From: Nonomuraea cypriaca
Lineage (GTDB): Bacteria; Actinomycetota; Actinomycetes; Streptosporangiales; Streptosporangiaceae
NCBI RefSeq assembly: GCF_015645445.1
Contig: NZ_JADOGI010000035.1
Location: 1 to 64,000, forward strand
Length of the DNA: 64,000 nt
Reading direction: 5' to 3'
Below, in pieces: positions 16,762 through 25,600 of this stretch (position 1 is its first letter; every line of letters begins with the position of its first letter). The notes under the pieces are model-generated. The model saw only the letters and a program-made list of their open reading frames with translations, ran no database searches and had not been told where the DNA came from. The position numbers and the translations under genes were made by a program.

Positions 16762-17667
16762 ATGGCGGACGTCGGCGACCAGAGACCTTCATATGATTCA
16801 CCCACCACCCCGTTCCGCAAGATCGTCCTGCCCGCCGAGGAGACGGTCCAGATCCCTCGCCCGCCCGGGCAGGTCCCGCTGCAGCGCCCGATCGTGCCAC
16901 CGGAGCCGCCGAGCCGGGGCATCGGCGACATCCCGATCAGGGCCCTCTACCTGCTGGGCGCCATCCTCGCCACCGTCGCGGCGGTCGCGCTGGTCTTCGT
17001 GCTGTTCTCCGGTGACGTGCCCACCAGCCAGGAGCCCGGCGAGGAGGTGGTGCGGGTCGCGCCGGTGCCGACGAGCGCCACGCCCGAGCCGAGCGCCACT
17101 CCGACCGTCACCGAGAGCCCGATCGTGCTGCCGCCGGTGCCGGAGAGCAAGGCGTACGCGAACCTGCCAGGCAAGGCGTCCGCGGTGATCAACACCATCA
17201 GCGACAAGGAGTCGGGGATCAGCTACCCGAGGCTCGCCTCGCCGTGGAAGGCCAGGGACTTCCCGCCGTACGCGATCGCGCAGCGCATCGGCAAGCTCGA
17301 CATCCCGCAGACGGTGGTCGGCTCGGCCATGTTCCCCGGCGACTCGCCGGCGAAGAAGCCCAGCTCGAACGCCGACTACCGGGAGATCGCCACCGACGCC
17401 GCCCGCTGGGCGATCCGCACCCAGTACCCCAAGGGCGCCACCCTCGAATGGACGGCCTCCAAGAAGGTCTCGCTGGGCAAGGGCTGGACCCTCGGCTACA
17501 AGGTGACCTTCACCTCCGGCGGCAAGGAGCAGGTCGCCCAGGCCATGGTCTCCGTCATCGAGGTGGGCAAGACCAAGCCCGCGATGCTCATCGCCTCCAT
17601 CCCGGAGGCGAACAAGGCCCGCTGGCGTGACCTGAACACCCTCGCCGCCCAGGTTCGTCCGCTATAG
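16762..17667 (+). CDS. Proline-rich single-pass membrane protein of unknown function
   Basis: 301 residues: a Pro-rich cytoplasmic part (1-55), one membrane helix (about 60-83), a Pro/Thr/Ser/Glu linker (85-130) and an extracytoplasmic domain (135-301) without a motif I recognise. The ATG has no ribosome site; TAACCT at 16749-16754 ends 7 nt upstream, so a leaderless message is likely. It stands between the divergent acyl-CoA synthetase gene and the FadE34-like gene, which follows after 62 nt with its own operator. Confidence 0.75.
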   Translation: MADVGDQRPSYDSPTTPFRKIVLPAEETVQIPRPPGQVPLQRPIVPPEPPSRGIGDIPIRALYLLGAILATVAAVALVFVLFSGDVPTSQEPGEEVVRVAPVPTSATPEPSATPTVTESPIVLPPVPESKAYANLPGKASAVINTISDKESGISYPRLASPWKARDFPPYAIAQRIGKLDIPQTVVGSAMFPGDSPAKKPSSNADYREIATDAARWAIRTQYPKGATLEWTASKKVSLGKGWTLGYKVTFTSGGKEQVAQAMVSVIEVGKTKPAMLIASIPEANKARWRDLNTLAAQVRPL

Positions 17668-17682
17668 GTCAGAAGCATCCTC

Positions 17683-17697
17683 TAGAATATGGTTCTG
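17683..17697 (+). promoter_or_regulatory. Operator-like palindrome before the acyl-CoA dehydrogenase gene
   Basis: TAGAATATGGTTCTG shares AGAAT and TTCTG arms and 15-bp length with the palindrome at 16696, differing mainly in the centre. It ends 32 nt before the ATG, in the place expected of a repressor site. Confidence 0.5.
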
Positions 17698-17729
17698 GGC
17701 ATGACTCGGACCTGGCTGGAGGATGAGTA

Positions 17730-19907
17730 ATGGCGATCGGGTTGAGCGAGGAGCACGAGGCGCTCCGCGAGTCGGTGAGCGGCTGGGCCGAGCGGAACAT
17801 CCCCGCCGAGCTGCTGCGCGCCGGGGCGGACGAACGTCCCCCGTTCTGGTCGGGTCTCGCCGAGCAGGGGCTGCTCGGCCTGCACCTGCCCGAGGAGGCC
17901 GGTGGGTCGGGCTACGGGCTGCTGGAGACGGCGGTGGCCGTCGAGGCGCTGGCCGAGAAGATGGCGCCGGGACCGTACGTGCCGACGGTGCTGGCCGGCG
18001 CGGTCATCAACGCGTCGAAGCGGCAGGAGCTGCTGGGGTCGTTCGCCGACGGCACGCTGACCGGCGCCGTGGCCCTCACGGGCACGCTGAGCGGCACCCG
18101 GGGCGACGACGGCGCGCTGGTCGTCTCCGGCACCGCTGAGCCGGTGCTCGGCGGCTCGCTGGCGGACGTGCTGGTGCTGCCGGTGACCACGTCGGAGGGC
18201 GAGGAGTGGATCGCGCTGGACGCCTCCGCCGCCACCGTCACGCCGCTCAAGTCGCTCGACCTGACCAGGCCGGTGGCCAAGGTGGAGCTGGCGGACGTGT
18301 CCGTGCCCGCCGACCGGATCCTGGACGGCGTCGAGGGCCCCGACGTGCTCAACCTGGCCGCGGTCCTGCTCGGCGCCGACGCGGCGGGCGTGGCCTCCTG
18401 GTGCGTCACGGCCGCCGCGGAATACGCCAAGGTACGCGTCCAGTTCGGCCGCCCGATCGGCCAGTTCCAGGGCATCAAGCACAAGCTCTCCCGGATGCTC
18501 GTCGCCCTGGAGCAGGCGCGCGCCACGGTGTGGGACGCCACCCGCGCGGAAGGCAAGGAGCTCGAGTACGCCGCCGCCATCGCCGGCGTGATGGCCCCCG
18601 ACGCCGCCGTCCAGTGCGCCAAGGACGCCATCCAGACGTTCGGCGGCATCGGCTACACGTTCGAGCACGACGCGCACCTCTACTACCGCCGCGCGCTGAC
18701 CCTGCGCGCCCTGCTCGGCTCGTCGGCCGAGTGGGCCGCCACGGTGACCGAGCTCGCCCTGCAGGGGGTCTCCCGCGAGATGGAGATCGACCTGCCGGAG
18801 GACGCCGAAGAGCTGCGCGAGTCGCTCCGTGCGGAGATCGCGGAGATCGCCGCCCTGGAGGGCAAGGAGCAGAAGCGGGCCCTGGCCGCGCGCGGCTTCG
18901 TCATGCCCCACCTGCCCAAGCCGTGGGGCCGCGACGCCAAGCCGCTGGAGCAGGTGCTGATCGCCCAGGAGCTCAGGGCCGCCAAGGTACGCCTGCCCGC
19001 GATGATCATCGGTGCCTGGGTGGTGCCGTCCGTCGCCGCGTACGGCACGCGCGAGCAGCAGGAGCGTTTCCTGCCCAAGACGCTCAGCGGCGAGATGATC
19101 TGGTGCCAGCTCTTCTCCGAGCCCGGCGCCGGCTCCGACCTCGCCAACGTGCAGATGAAGGCGGAGAAGGTCGAGGGCGGCTGGAAGCTCAACGGCCAGA
19201 AGATCTGGACCTCCGTCGCCCACGTGGCCGAGTGGGGCATCTGCATCGCCCGCAACTCCTCCAACGGCTCCAAGCACGAGGGCATCACGTACTTCCTCGT
19301 CGACATGAAGGCCCCAGGCGTCACGGTCAGGCCGCTGACCGAGATGACCGGCGAGAACCTGTTCAACGAGGTCTTCCTCGACGACGTGTTCGTGCCTGAC
19401 GACCTGGTCGTGGGCGAGGTCGGCGAGGGCTGGAAGGTGGCCCGCAACACGCTGTCCAACGAGCGGGTCTCGCTCTCGTCCGGCTCCGGCGGCACCGGGT
19501 CCTCCGTCCCCGACCTGCTCGGCCTGGCCGGGCGGCTCGGCAGGGACCTGACGCCGGCCGAGGAGCAGCACGTCGCCCAGGTGATCTGCGAGGGCCATTC
19601 GATCAACGCGCTGTCGTTGCGGGTCACGCTCAAGCAGCTCGCCGGGTCCGAGCCGGGCGCGGACGCCTCCGTACGCAAGCTGCTGTCCACCTCCCACGCT
19701 CAGCACGTCTCCGAGACCGCGGTCGAATTGCTCGGCGCCGCCGCCACGGTGGCCGCCGACATGAAGCTGGGCGACGCGGGCTACTGGAACCGGGCGGTGC
19801 TCGCGACCAGGGCGATGACCATCTACGGCGGCACCACCGAGGTGCAGCTCAACATCATCGCCGAGCGCATGCTGGGCCTGCCCAGGGACCCCGAGCCGGG
19901 CAAGTGA
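17730..19907 (+). CDS. Two-domain acyl-CoA dehydrogenase, FadE34-like
   Basis: 725 residues made of two fused acyl-CoA dehydrogenase units, the layout of mycobacterial FadE34 (ChsE3), which desaturates steroid C24 side-chain CoA esters. The first unit (1-365) has VQFGRPIGQFQGIKHKL and FGGIGYTFEHDAH; the second (about 390-725) has the FAD-contact segment CQLFSEPGAGSDLA and the C-terminal YGGTTEVQLNI with a Glu at the catalytic-base position. GGAGG precedes the ATG by 7 nt. The palindrome upstream and the steroid gene set at 51-61 kb suggest coordinated control. Assignment to the FadE34 type rests on architecture and length. Confidence 0.85.
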   Translation: MAIGLSEEHEALRESVSGWAERNIPAELLRAGADERPPFWSGLAEQGLLGLHLPEEAGGSGYGLLETAVAVEALAEKMAPGPYVPTVLAGAVINASKRQELLGSFADGTLTGAVALTGTLSGTRGDDGALVVSGTAEPVLGGSLADVLVLPVTTSEGEEWIALDASAATVTPLKSLDLTRPVAKVELADVSVPADRILDGVEGPDVLNLAAVLLGADAAGVASWCVTAAAEYAKVRVQFGRPIGQFQGIKHKLSRMLVALEQARATVWDATRAEGKELEYAAAIAGVMAPDAAVQCAKDAIQTFGGIGYTFEHDAHLYYRRALTLRALLGSSAEWAATVTELALQGVSREMEIDLPEDAEELRESLRAEIAEIAALEGKEQKRALAARGFVMPHLPKPWGRDAKPLEQVLIAQELRAAKVRLPAMIIGAWVVPSVAAYGTREQQERFLPKTLSGEMIWCQLFSEPGAGSDLANVQMKAEKVEGGWKLNGQKIWTSVAHVAEWGICIARNSSNGSKHEGITYFLVDMKAPGVTVRPLTEMTGENLFNEVFLDDVFVPDDLVVGEVGEGWKVARNTLSNERVSLSSGSGGTGSSVPDLLGLAGRLGRDLTPAEEQHVAQVICEGHSINALSLRVTLKQLAGSEPGADASVRKLLSTSHAQHVSETAVELLGAAATVAADMKLGDAGYWNRAVLATRAMTIYGGTTEVQLNIIAERMLGLPRDPEPGK

Positions 19908-19914
19908 CCCGCCT

Positions 19915-19957
19915 CCCCGATCCCCCTACGGCCGAACCGGCTCCGGGGGGATCGGGG
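19915..19957. terminator. Bidirectional terminator between convergent genes
   Basis: CCCCGATCCCCC (19915-19926) pairs perfectly with GGGGGATCGGGG (19946-19957). The stem lies 7 nt after the dehydrogenase stop and overlaps the last codons of the convergent membrane-protein gene, so it can serve both. Confidence 0.7.
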
Positions 19958-21779
19958 CGAGGTGCCCGGCGGGCCTGGGCACGCCGATCTTGATCTCGCC
20001 GACGCACACCGTGCCGCCGCCCCGGGTACGCAGGCTCAGCTCGCCGCCACCGCCGTTGACCTGGGCGTAGGTCGACCCGAAGCCCTCCTCCGCGTCCACC
20101 ACGGCCGCGTCGCCGCCCAGGCGCACCGCGAGCTCGGCGGCGGCCGGGTTGAGGTAACCGACCTGAACGGTCCAATCACCCTGGGGAATCGGCTGCGGCA
20201 GCCGGAACCGCACCTCCTTGGCGGCCACCTCGGTGCAGCCACGGCTGCTCTGCGGGATCGTCACGCCCTCGATCTGCGCCGGTCGCAGGCGGCCCTCCTG
20301 GTCGAAGATGAGCGGGCCGCCGCGTACCGGGCCGCTGAGCCGCCTGGTCCAGTTGACCGGCCGTCCGGCGATCGGGCCGAGCACCTTGGAGACCCGGGCG
20401 TAGTCGTAGAAGAAGATCGGGTAGGCGACCTCGGCCGGTACGTGGGTGTCGAGGACGACGGCGTCCCTCGGCGCCCGCTTGAGCGCCAGCCTGCCGGTCT
20501 CGACGTAGGCCTTGACGGGCTCACCGAGCGGCAGGCGGGTGTAGGCGGCGACCGACCAGACTGAGCCCGCCGCCATGACGACCGCCAGCGCGGCCGTTGG
20601 GGCGATCCAGACGCGGTGCGGCCGCGGCAGCGGACGCCGCCACGGCTCCGGCTCGTCCCGCAGCGGGATGAACGCCAGCGCGACGACGATCGCCAGCACG
20701 GCCGAGGTGGAGGAGATGTAACGCAGCTCCGCGCCGCCCAGGTCAGGGCCGAGTTGCGTGATGCGCCCGATCGTCACCGGCACCACGTCGGCCACCGCGA
20801 AGTAGCCGAGCAGCATCGTCCAGGCCAGCCAGGCACGCCTGCGGTACACGACGGAGAAGGTCACCACCAGGGCCGCGACGGCGAGGCTCACCCAGATCAG
20901 CGCAGGGGGCGTGGCCGTGATGGCGTAGTCGCCGCCGATGGGCCGCCACCGCCATGGCCCGCCCAGCGCCGAGGTCACCAGCGACTCGCTCAGCAGCTTC
21001 CAGGCGAAGCCGGCGGCCACCGCGGGATCCGGCAGCTCCGGTCGTACGGTGTCGTTGGTGAGCTGCACGGACGTGAAGAACTGGCGGAAGAAGACCACCG
21101 CGTAGAGCGCGATCACGAAGAGGTAGAGCAGCCAGGCCGGCTTCCTGTTCGCCCGCGGAAACCAGCCGAGGGTCAGCACGAACGCCAGCACCAGGACGAA
21201 CGGCGCCTTGACGAAGAAGAGCATGGCGAAGGCGGTCCACGCCGCCGCGGCCAGCGCGTGCCGCAACCGCCCGGTCCTGAGGTAACCCACGTGCGCGCAG
21301 AGCGCCATCGGCAGTGCGATCTGGAACGGCAGCGTCTCGATGGCCACCGCCCACCACGACAACGCGGAGATCGTCATCGGCGTCAGCAGGTAGAGCCCGA
21401 GCGGCACCAGGATGGCCGGGCGGGCGCCGAACAGCGTGTGCAGCAGCCGCAGCAACGCCAGCCCCGCCGCGGCCTGCAGCCCGATCACCACGACGTGCGC
21501 GAGCACGTCGTTGTAGACGCCGAGCCGGCCCATCGCCCACTGCATCGCGAACGGCCCCGGCACCAGGTGCCCGTAGTCCACCCGCATCAGGTAGTCCCAG
21601 GACAGCTCCCGCTCCAGGCCACGGGCGATGAAGAAGAAGTCGTCCTGCCGGAAGTAGGTCCGCCGCACCAGGTCGAACTTCCAGACGAGCTGTACGGCGA
21701 TCATGGCGAGGGCCGCGGCCGGCACCACGTCCCCGCGTGCGGCGGAACGGGGCCGCGCCGCCGTCTCGATCGTAGCCAA
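19926..21779 (-). CDS. GT-C-type multi-pass membrane protein, probable glycosyltransferase
   Basis: 617 residues from a TTG at 21779 that has a strong AGGAGGG site 5 nt upstream; an ATG at 21866 would add 29 residues that look non-coding and would run into the divergent gene. About ten or more membrane helices fill residues 20-430, followed by a soluble C-terminal domain (about 450-617). The first extracytoplasmic loop has FRQDDFFFIARG, and acidic pairs in that loop are the usual catalytic site of GT-C enzymes using polyprenyl-phosphate sugars. Exact sugar unknown. Neighbouring genes make surface glycans. Confidence 0.7.
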   Translation of the reverse strand: MATIETAARPRSAARGDVVPAAALAMIAVQLVWKFDLVRRTYFRQDDFFFIARGLERELSWDYLMRVDYGHLVPGPFAMQWAMGRLGVYNDVLAHVVVIGLQAAAGLALLRLLHTLFGARPAILVPLGLYLLTPMTISALSWWAVAIETLPFQIALPMALCAHVGYLRTGRLRHALAAAAWTAFAMLFFVKAPFVLVLAFVLTLGWFPRANRKPAWLLYLFVIALYAVVFFRQFFTSVQLTNDTVRPELPDPAVAAGFAWKLLSESLVTSALGGPWRWRPIGGDYAITATPPALIWVSLAVAALVVTFSVVYRRRAWLAWTMLLGYFAVADVVPVTIGRITQLGPDLGGAELRYISSTSAVLAIVVALAFIPLRDEPEPWRRPLPRPHRVWIAPTAALAVVMAAGSVWSVAAYTRLPLGEPVKAYVETGRLALKRAPRDAVVLDTHVPAEVAYPIFFYDYARVSKVLGPIAGRPVNWTRRLSGPVRGGPLIFDQEGRLRPAQIEGVTIPQSSRGCTEVAAKEVRFRLPQPIPQGDWTVQVGYLNPAAAELAVRLGGDAAVVDAEEGFGSTYAQVNGGGGELSLRTRGGGTVCVGEIKIGVPRPAGHLAPIPPEPVRP

Positions 21780-21859
21780 CCCGTCCCTCCTGTCCGGAAG
21801 GTTAGTCTGGCCGGGCAATCGGTGGAATGACCGTTGTGTGGTTGTGATGTCATAGCGGG

Positions 21860-23413
21860 ATGCCACGCGCGATCCGGGCCGGGCCGGCCGCCGCCCTGCT
21901 CGGTCTCGTCCTCGGCTGCCTGGCCCTCGGGCCGGCTCTGGGCTGGGGATTCATCCTCGTGCAGGACATGGTGTTCGTGCCCGGTCCGGCGTTCTCACAC
22001 TTCACGTTCGGGCTGTCGGGAGGCGCGCCGCGGGTGGTGCCCAGCGACGCGGTGGTCACCGCGCTCGCCTCCGTGCTTCCCGCGCAACTGGTGCAGAAGG
22101 CGATTCTGCTGGGGATCTTCGTGCTGGGCTGCTCGGGGGCCGCGCTCCTGGTGCCGTCGGAGCGGGCGGCCCCCCGGTTGATCGCCGGGGCGTGCTACGT
22201 GTGGAATCCGTACGTCGCCGAGCGGCTGCTGATGGGGCAGTGGGCGCTGCTGCTCGGCTACGCGGGCCTGCCATGGGCGGTGGCCGCGGCGAGTTCGGGG
22301 CGCCGGGTGGTCAGCGCCGTGCTGCCGGCGGCCGTGGGCGGGTTCGCGGCCATGACGGTCACCGCGCTGGCGGTGCTGCCCGTCTCCGCGTTCGTCTCCG
22401 GCCGCCGGGCCGTCCGGGTGGGCGCGATCGTGCTCCTGCTCAGCCTGCCGTGGCTGGTGCCGGCGGCGCTGCGGCCCGAGTCGGTGACCGGCGACGGGGT
22501 GGGGGTCGAGGCGTTCGCCGCCCGGGCCGACACCCCGTTCGGGGCGGTGGGCAGCCTGCTGTCGCTGGGCGGGATCTGGAACGCGGGCGCCGTGCCCGCC
22601 GGTTACGACACCCTGCCGGGGGCGGTGGCCAGGCTGGTGCTCGCGCTGGCCGGGATCGCCGGGTTCGTCCTCGCCGGGCGGGTGCCGTACAGGAAGGGTC
22701 TGATGGTGGCCGCGGCGGCCGGGTTCGGGATCGCCTGCCTCGGGGTCGGCCAGGGCGGGCGTGACGTGCTGGCCTGGCTGATCGGGGTGTGGGGCGGCTT
22801 CGCGGTGTTCAGGGACGCGCAGCAGTTCGTCGCGCCGCTGGCGCTGCTGGTGGCCGTCGGTCTGGGCCTGCTGGCGGCCGAGGCGGCTCGCCACGCGCCG
22901 GCGTGGGTGGCCGTCATGGTGCTGGTGCCGCCGGCCGTGCTGCCCACGATGGCCTGGGGCGCCTCCGGGGCGCTGCGGGCGGTGGACTACCCGGCCGGCT
23001 GGGCGGCCGCCCGCGAGGTGATCCGGCGGGACGCCGAGCCCGGTGACGTCCTGGTGCTGCCGTTCGAGTCCTACCGGCGCTTCCCGTGGAACGGCGGGAG
23101 GGCGGTGCTGGATCCCGCCCAGCGCTACTTCGCCGGATGGGAGCGCGAGGTGGTGGCCAACGACACCGTGCGGGTCGGATCCATGGTCGTCGGCAGCGAG
23201 AACGAGCGGGCGCGCAGTGTAGAACGCGTACTAGAAGGATCGTCACCTGACCTGCCCCGCGCGGGTTTCCGCTATGTCGTGGTGGACGCCGGGACCCCGG
23301 CGGAGCTCCGGCGCTTCGCGGGCTGGTTACGGGCCGCGGAGCTGGTGGTGGACACCGCTGATCTGCGCCTCTACCGTTTCGCCGGTCCGATTACGCGAGT
23401 TTCGCCCCAATAG
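21860..23413 (+). CDS. Multi-pass membrane protein, GT-C-like
   Basis: 517 residues with roughly ten hydrophobic helices and a soluble tail from about 395. A conserved-looking segment ACYVWNPYVAERLLMGQWALLLGYAGLPW resembles the corresponding part of AftD and related GT-C proteins. Start ATG 21860 lacks a clear ribosome site. Divergent from the previous gene across 80 nt; followed by DUF2613 and the GT2-GT4-AftD set. Inferred role: assembly of a cell-envelope polysaccharide. I cannot name a substrate. Confidence 0.7.
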   Translation: MPRAIRAGPAAALLGLVLGCLALGPALGWGFILVQDMVFVPGPAFSHFTFGLSGGAPRVVPSDAVVTALASVLPAQLVQKAILLGIFVLGCSGAALLVPSERAAPRLIAGACYVWNPYVAERLLMGQWALLLGYAGLPWAVAAASSGRRVVSAVLPAAVGGFAAMTVTALAVLPVSAFVSGRRAVRVGAIVLLLSLPWLVPAALRPESVTGDGVGVEAFAARADTPFGAVGSLLSLGGIWNAGAVPAGYDTLPGAVARLVLALAGIAGFVLAGRVPYRKGLMVAAAAGFGIACLGVGQGGRDVLAWLIGVWGGFAVFRDAQQFVAPLALLVAVGLGLLAAEAARHAPAWVAVMVLVPPAVLPTMAWGASGALRAVDYPAGWAAAREVIRRDAEPGDVLVLPFESYRRFPWNGGRAVLDPAQRYFAGWEREVVANDTVRVGSMVVGSENERARSVERVLEGSSPDLPRAGFRYVVVDAGTPAELRRFAGWLRAAELVVDTADLRLYRFAGPITRVSPQ

Positions 23414-23526
23414 ACTCCTTGATCAGCGGATTTATTAAGATTCCTGCTAGCTACTTCCGAGTAGCAAGAGTTGGTTCTAGGTTGGTGACGGCTCCCTCAA
23501 ACGCCGGCTTCAGGAGGAACCCCCCG

Positions 23527-23661
23527 ATGATCAAGATCCTCTTAGCAGCGATCACCGGCATGGCCGTGGCCGCACTCGTGGCGACGGTGACGACGGTCTC
23601 GTTCACCGGCGCCACCGCGACGCCGGTCAACCAGCCGCTCTACAACTACGGCAACCGGTAG
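23527..23661 (+). CDS. DUF2613 small membrane protein
   Basis: 44 residues: one membrane helix (about 3-27) and a short tail with the family ending PVNQPLYNYGNR. A GGAGGAA site stands 7 nt before the ATG. DUF2613 genes are known next to aftD in mycobacteria, and here too it opens the GT2-GT4-AftD set. Function unknown; a small partner of the transferase is a fair guess. Confidence 0.8.
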   Translation: MIKILLAAITGMAVAALVATVTTVSFTGATATPVNQPLYNYGNR

Positions 23662-23672
23662 TCCGCACCACC

Positions 23673-24497
23673 ATGCCGCTCTCCCGGCAAGGGGATGAGA
23701 GGACGAGCCGGCCACCACTGCTCGAGATCGTCGTTCCGGCGTTCAATGAGGAAGGACGACTCCCCCGAGGACTCATGCAGTTGTGCGCGAAGCTCGCCCG
23801 CATGCCGTTCCCGACCGCAGTCATCGTCGTGGACAACAACAGCACCGACCGCACGGCCGAGGTCGTCAAAACCTGGCCGCCAGGTCCCGTGCCGGTGCGC
23901 CTGGTCCAGTGCGCGATCTCCGGGAAGGGGGCCGCCGTACGCGCCGGGCTGCTCGGCACGACCGCCCCGTTCGCCGGCTTCTGCGACGCCGACATGGCCA
24001 CCGACCTCTCCGCCGTCGACACGGCACTCAGGCTGCTGCTGTCCGGCGAGCCGGTGGTGATCGGCTCCAGGGCGCACGAGGACTCCGTCGTGGAGAACCG
24101 CCACAGCAGGGTTCGCGAGCTGGGCGCGTACGGGTTCCGCGCGCTCGCGGGCGTGCTCGTACCCGGGGTGAGCGACACCCAGTGCGGCTTCAAGTTCTTC
24201 GACGGCGTGCTGGTCCGCGAGGCGGCCGCGGCGTTGCGCACGCCCGGGTTCGCCTTCGACGTCGAGTTGCTGGCGCGCTGCGCCGGGCAGGGCTCTCGGG
24301 TGCGGGAGATCCCCGTGCGCTGGCGCGACATGCCTGGCTCCCGTTTCTCGCCGGCCCGGCACACCTTCGGCATCGTGCTGGAGCTCGGCCGGATCTGGTT
24401 GCGGCTGCGCGTCCAGCCGCGTACCGCCGTACGTCCGGCCTGGGAGCCGCCGCTCGACCCCGTCGGTACACCGCTCGACCCCGTCGGATATCCGTGA
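23673..24497 (+). CDS. Family 2 glycosyltransferase (polyprenyl-phosphate sugar synthase type)
   Basis: 274 residues. A GT-A fold with IVVPAFNEEGRLPRGL, VVDNNSTDRTAEVV, ISGKGAAVRAGL and the DXD-type motif FCDADMATDL, as in dolichyl-/decaprenyl-phosphate sugar synthases; the DTQCGFKFF segment is also typical. No membrane helices, so cytoplasmic. It should make a lipid-linked sugar donor for the GT-C membrane enzymes nearby. Overlaps the next gene by 4 bp (GTGA). Confidence 0.85.
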   Translation: MPLSRQGDERTSRPPLLEIVVPAFNEEGRLPRGLMQLCAKLARMPFPTAVIVVDNNSTDRTAEVVKTWPPGPVPVRLVQCAISGKGAAVRAGLLGTTAPFAGFCDADMATDLSAVDTALRLLLSGEPVVIGSRAHEDSVVENRHSRVRELGAYGFRALAGVLVPGVSDTQCGFKFFDGVLVREAAAALRTPGFAFDVELLARCAGQGSRVREIPVRWRDMPGSRFSPARHTFGIVLELGRIWLRLRVQPRTAVRPAWEPPLDPVGTPLDPVGYP

Positions 24498-25600
24498 AGA
24501 TCGCTGTCATCAACTGGCGCGACCCCTGGCATCCGGCCGCCGGCGGCGCCGAGGCGTACGCGTGGGAGATGGCCGGTCGCCTGGCCAGGTCGGGCCACTC
24601 GGTCTGGTTCGTCACGGCCCGCGCGCCGGGACAGCGGCGGCGTGCGGAGCGCGAGGGGGTTCGGATCGCCCGCATGGGTGGCCCTTACACCGTCTATCCG
24701 CGGGTGCTGGCCTGGCTGCTGGGCCGGCGCCAGGCGTTCGACGTGGTGCTCGACTGCCAGAACGGCATCCCGTTCTTCACGCCATGGGTGCTGCCGCGCC
24801 GTACCGGGATCTTCTGCGTCGTGCACCACGTGCACGACCGGCAGTTCGACGTGCATCTGCCGCGTTGGCTCGCGGCGGTCGGGCGGTTCCTGGAAGGGCC
24901 CGCCTCCCGGTGGACCTACCGGCGGCACCAGAGCGTGGCCGTGTCCCCCTCGACGGTGCACGCCATGCGCGAACGGCTCGGCTGGACCGGGCCCATCCAC
25001 ATCGTGCCCAACGGCGTGACCGTCACCACCGTCCCGCGCGAGCCGCGCAGCGCCGCGCCGCGGCTGGTCTGCGTGGGCAGGCTGGTCGCGCACAAGCGGG
25101 TCGGCCTGCTGCTGGACGCCGTACCCGAGCTCAGGGAGCGCTGGCCAGGACTCACCGTGGACGTCATCGGCCGCGGGCCTGAGGAGGCGCGGTTGCGCGC
25201 CGGGCTGCCTGAAGGGGTCACCATGCACGGCTACCTGCCCGATGAGGACAAGGAGAGCCTCATCGCCTCCGCGTGGCTGCAGGTGAGCGCCTCGCAGGGG
25301 GAGGGCTGGGGCCTGTGCGTGCTGGAGGCCGCCGCGCTGGGTGTGCCGACGGTCGCCTTCGACGTCGACGGGCTCAGGGACGCCGTACGGCACGGTGAGA
25401 CAGGCTGGCTGGTGCCGGAGGGCGCCGACCTCGGCAAGGGCATCGCCGCGGCGCTCGACGAGGTGGAGGGCGCCGCGGCCGAGGCTTACGGCGAGCGGTG
25501 CCGGGCCTGGGCGGCCGGTTTCTCCTGGGACCGCAGCGCCGAACGCATGGAAGCGCTGATCGAGGGACGCCACCTGGAGCCCGGCTGGGAGGGGCCGTGA
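24494..25600 (+). CDS. Family 4 glycosyltransferase
   Basis: 368 residues, GT-B fold. The N-terminal half has WHPAAGGAEAYAWEMAGRLARSGH; the C-terminal half has the GT4 pattern PRLVCVGRLVAHKRVGLLLDAVP and the nucleotide-sugar-binding E-x7-E segment SQGEGWGLCVLEAAALGVPTVAFDVDGLRDAV. GTG at 24494 overlaps the previous stop, and the 3' end overlaps the aftD GTG, so the three genes are translationally coupled. Transfers a hexose onto a lipid or glycan acceptor; acceptor unknown. Confidence 0.88.
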   Translation: MKIAVINWRDPWHPAAGGAEAYAWEMAGRLARSGHSVWFVTARAPGQRRRAEREGVRIARMGGPYTVYPRVLAWLLGRRQAFDVVLDCQNGIPFFTPWVLPRRTGIFCVVHHVHDRQFDVHLPRWLAAVGRFLEGPASRWTYRRHQSVAVSPSTVHAMRERLGWTGPIHIVPNGVTVTTVPREPRSAAPRLVCVGRLVAHKRVGLLLDAVPELRERWPGLTVDVIGRGPEEARLRAGLPEGVTMHGYLPDEDKESLIASAWLQVSASQGEGWGLCVLEAAALGVPTVAFDVDGLRDAVRHGETGWLVPEGADLGKGIAAALDEVEGAAAEAYGERCRAWAAGFSWDRSAERMEALIEGRHLEPGWEGP

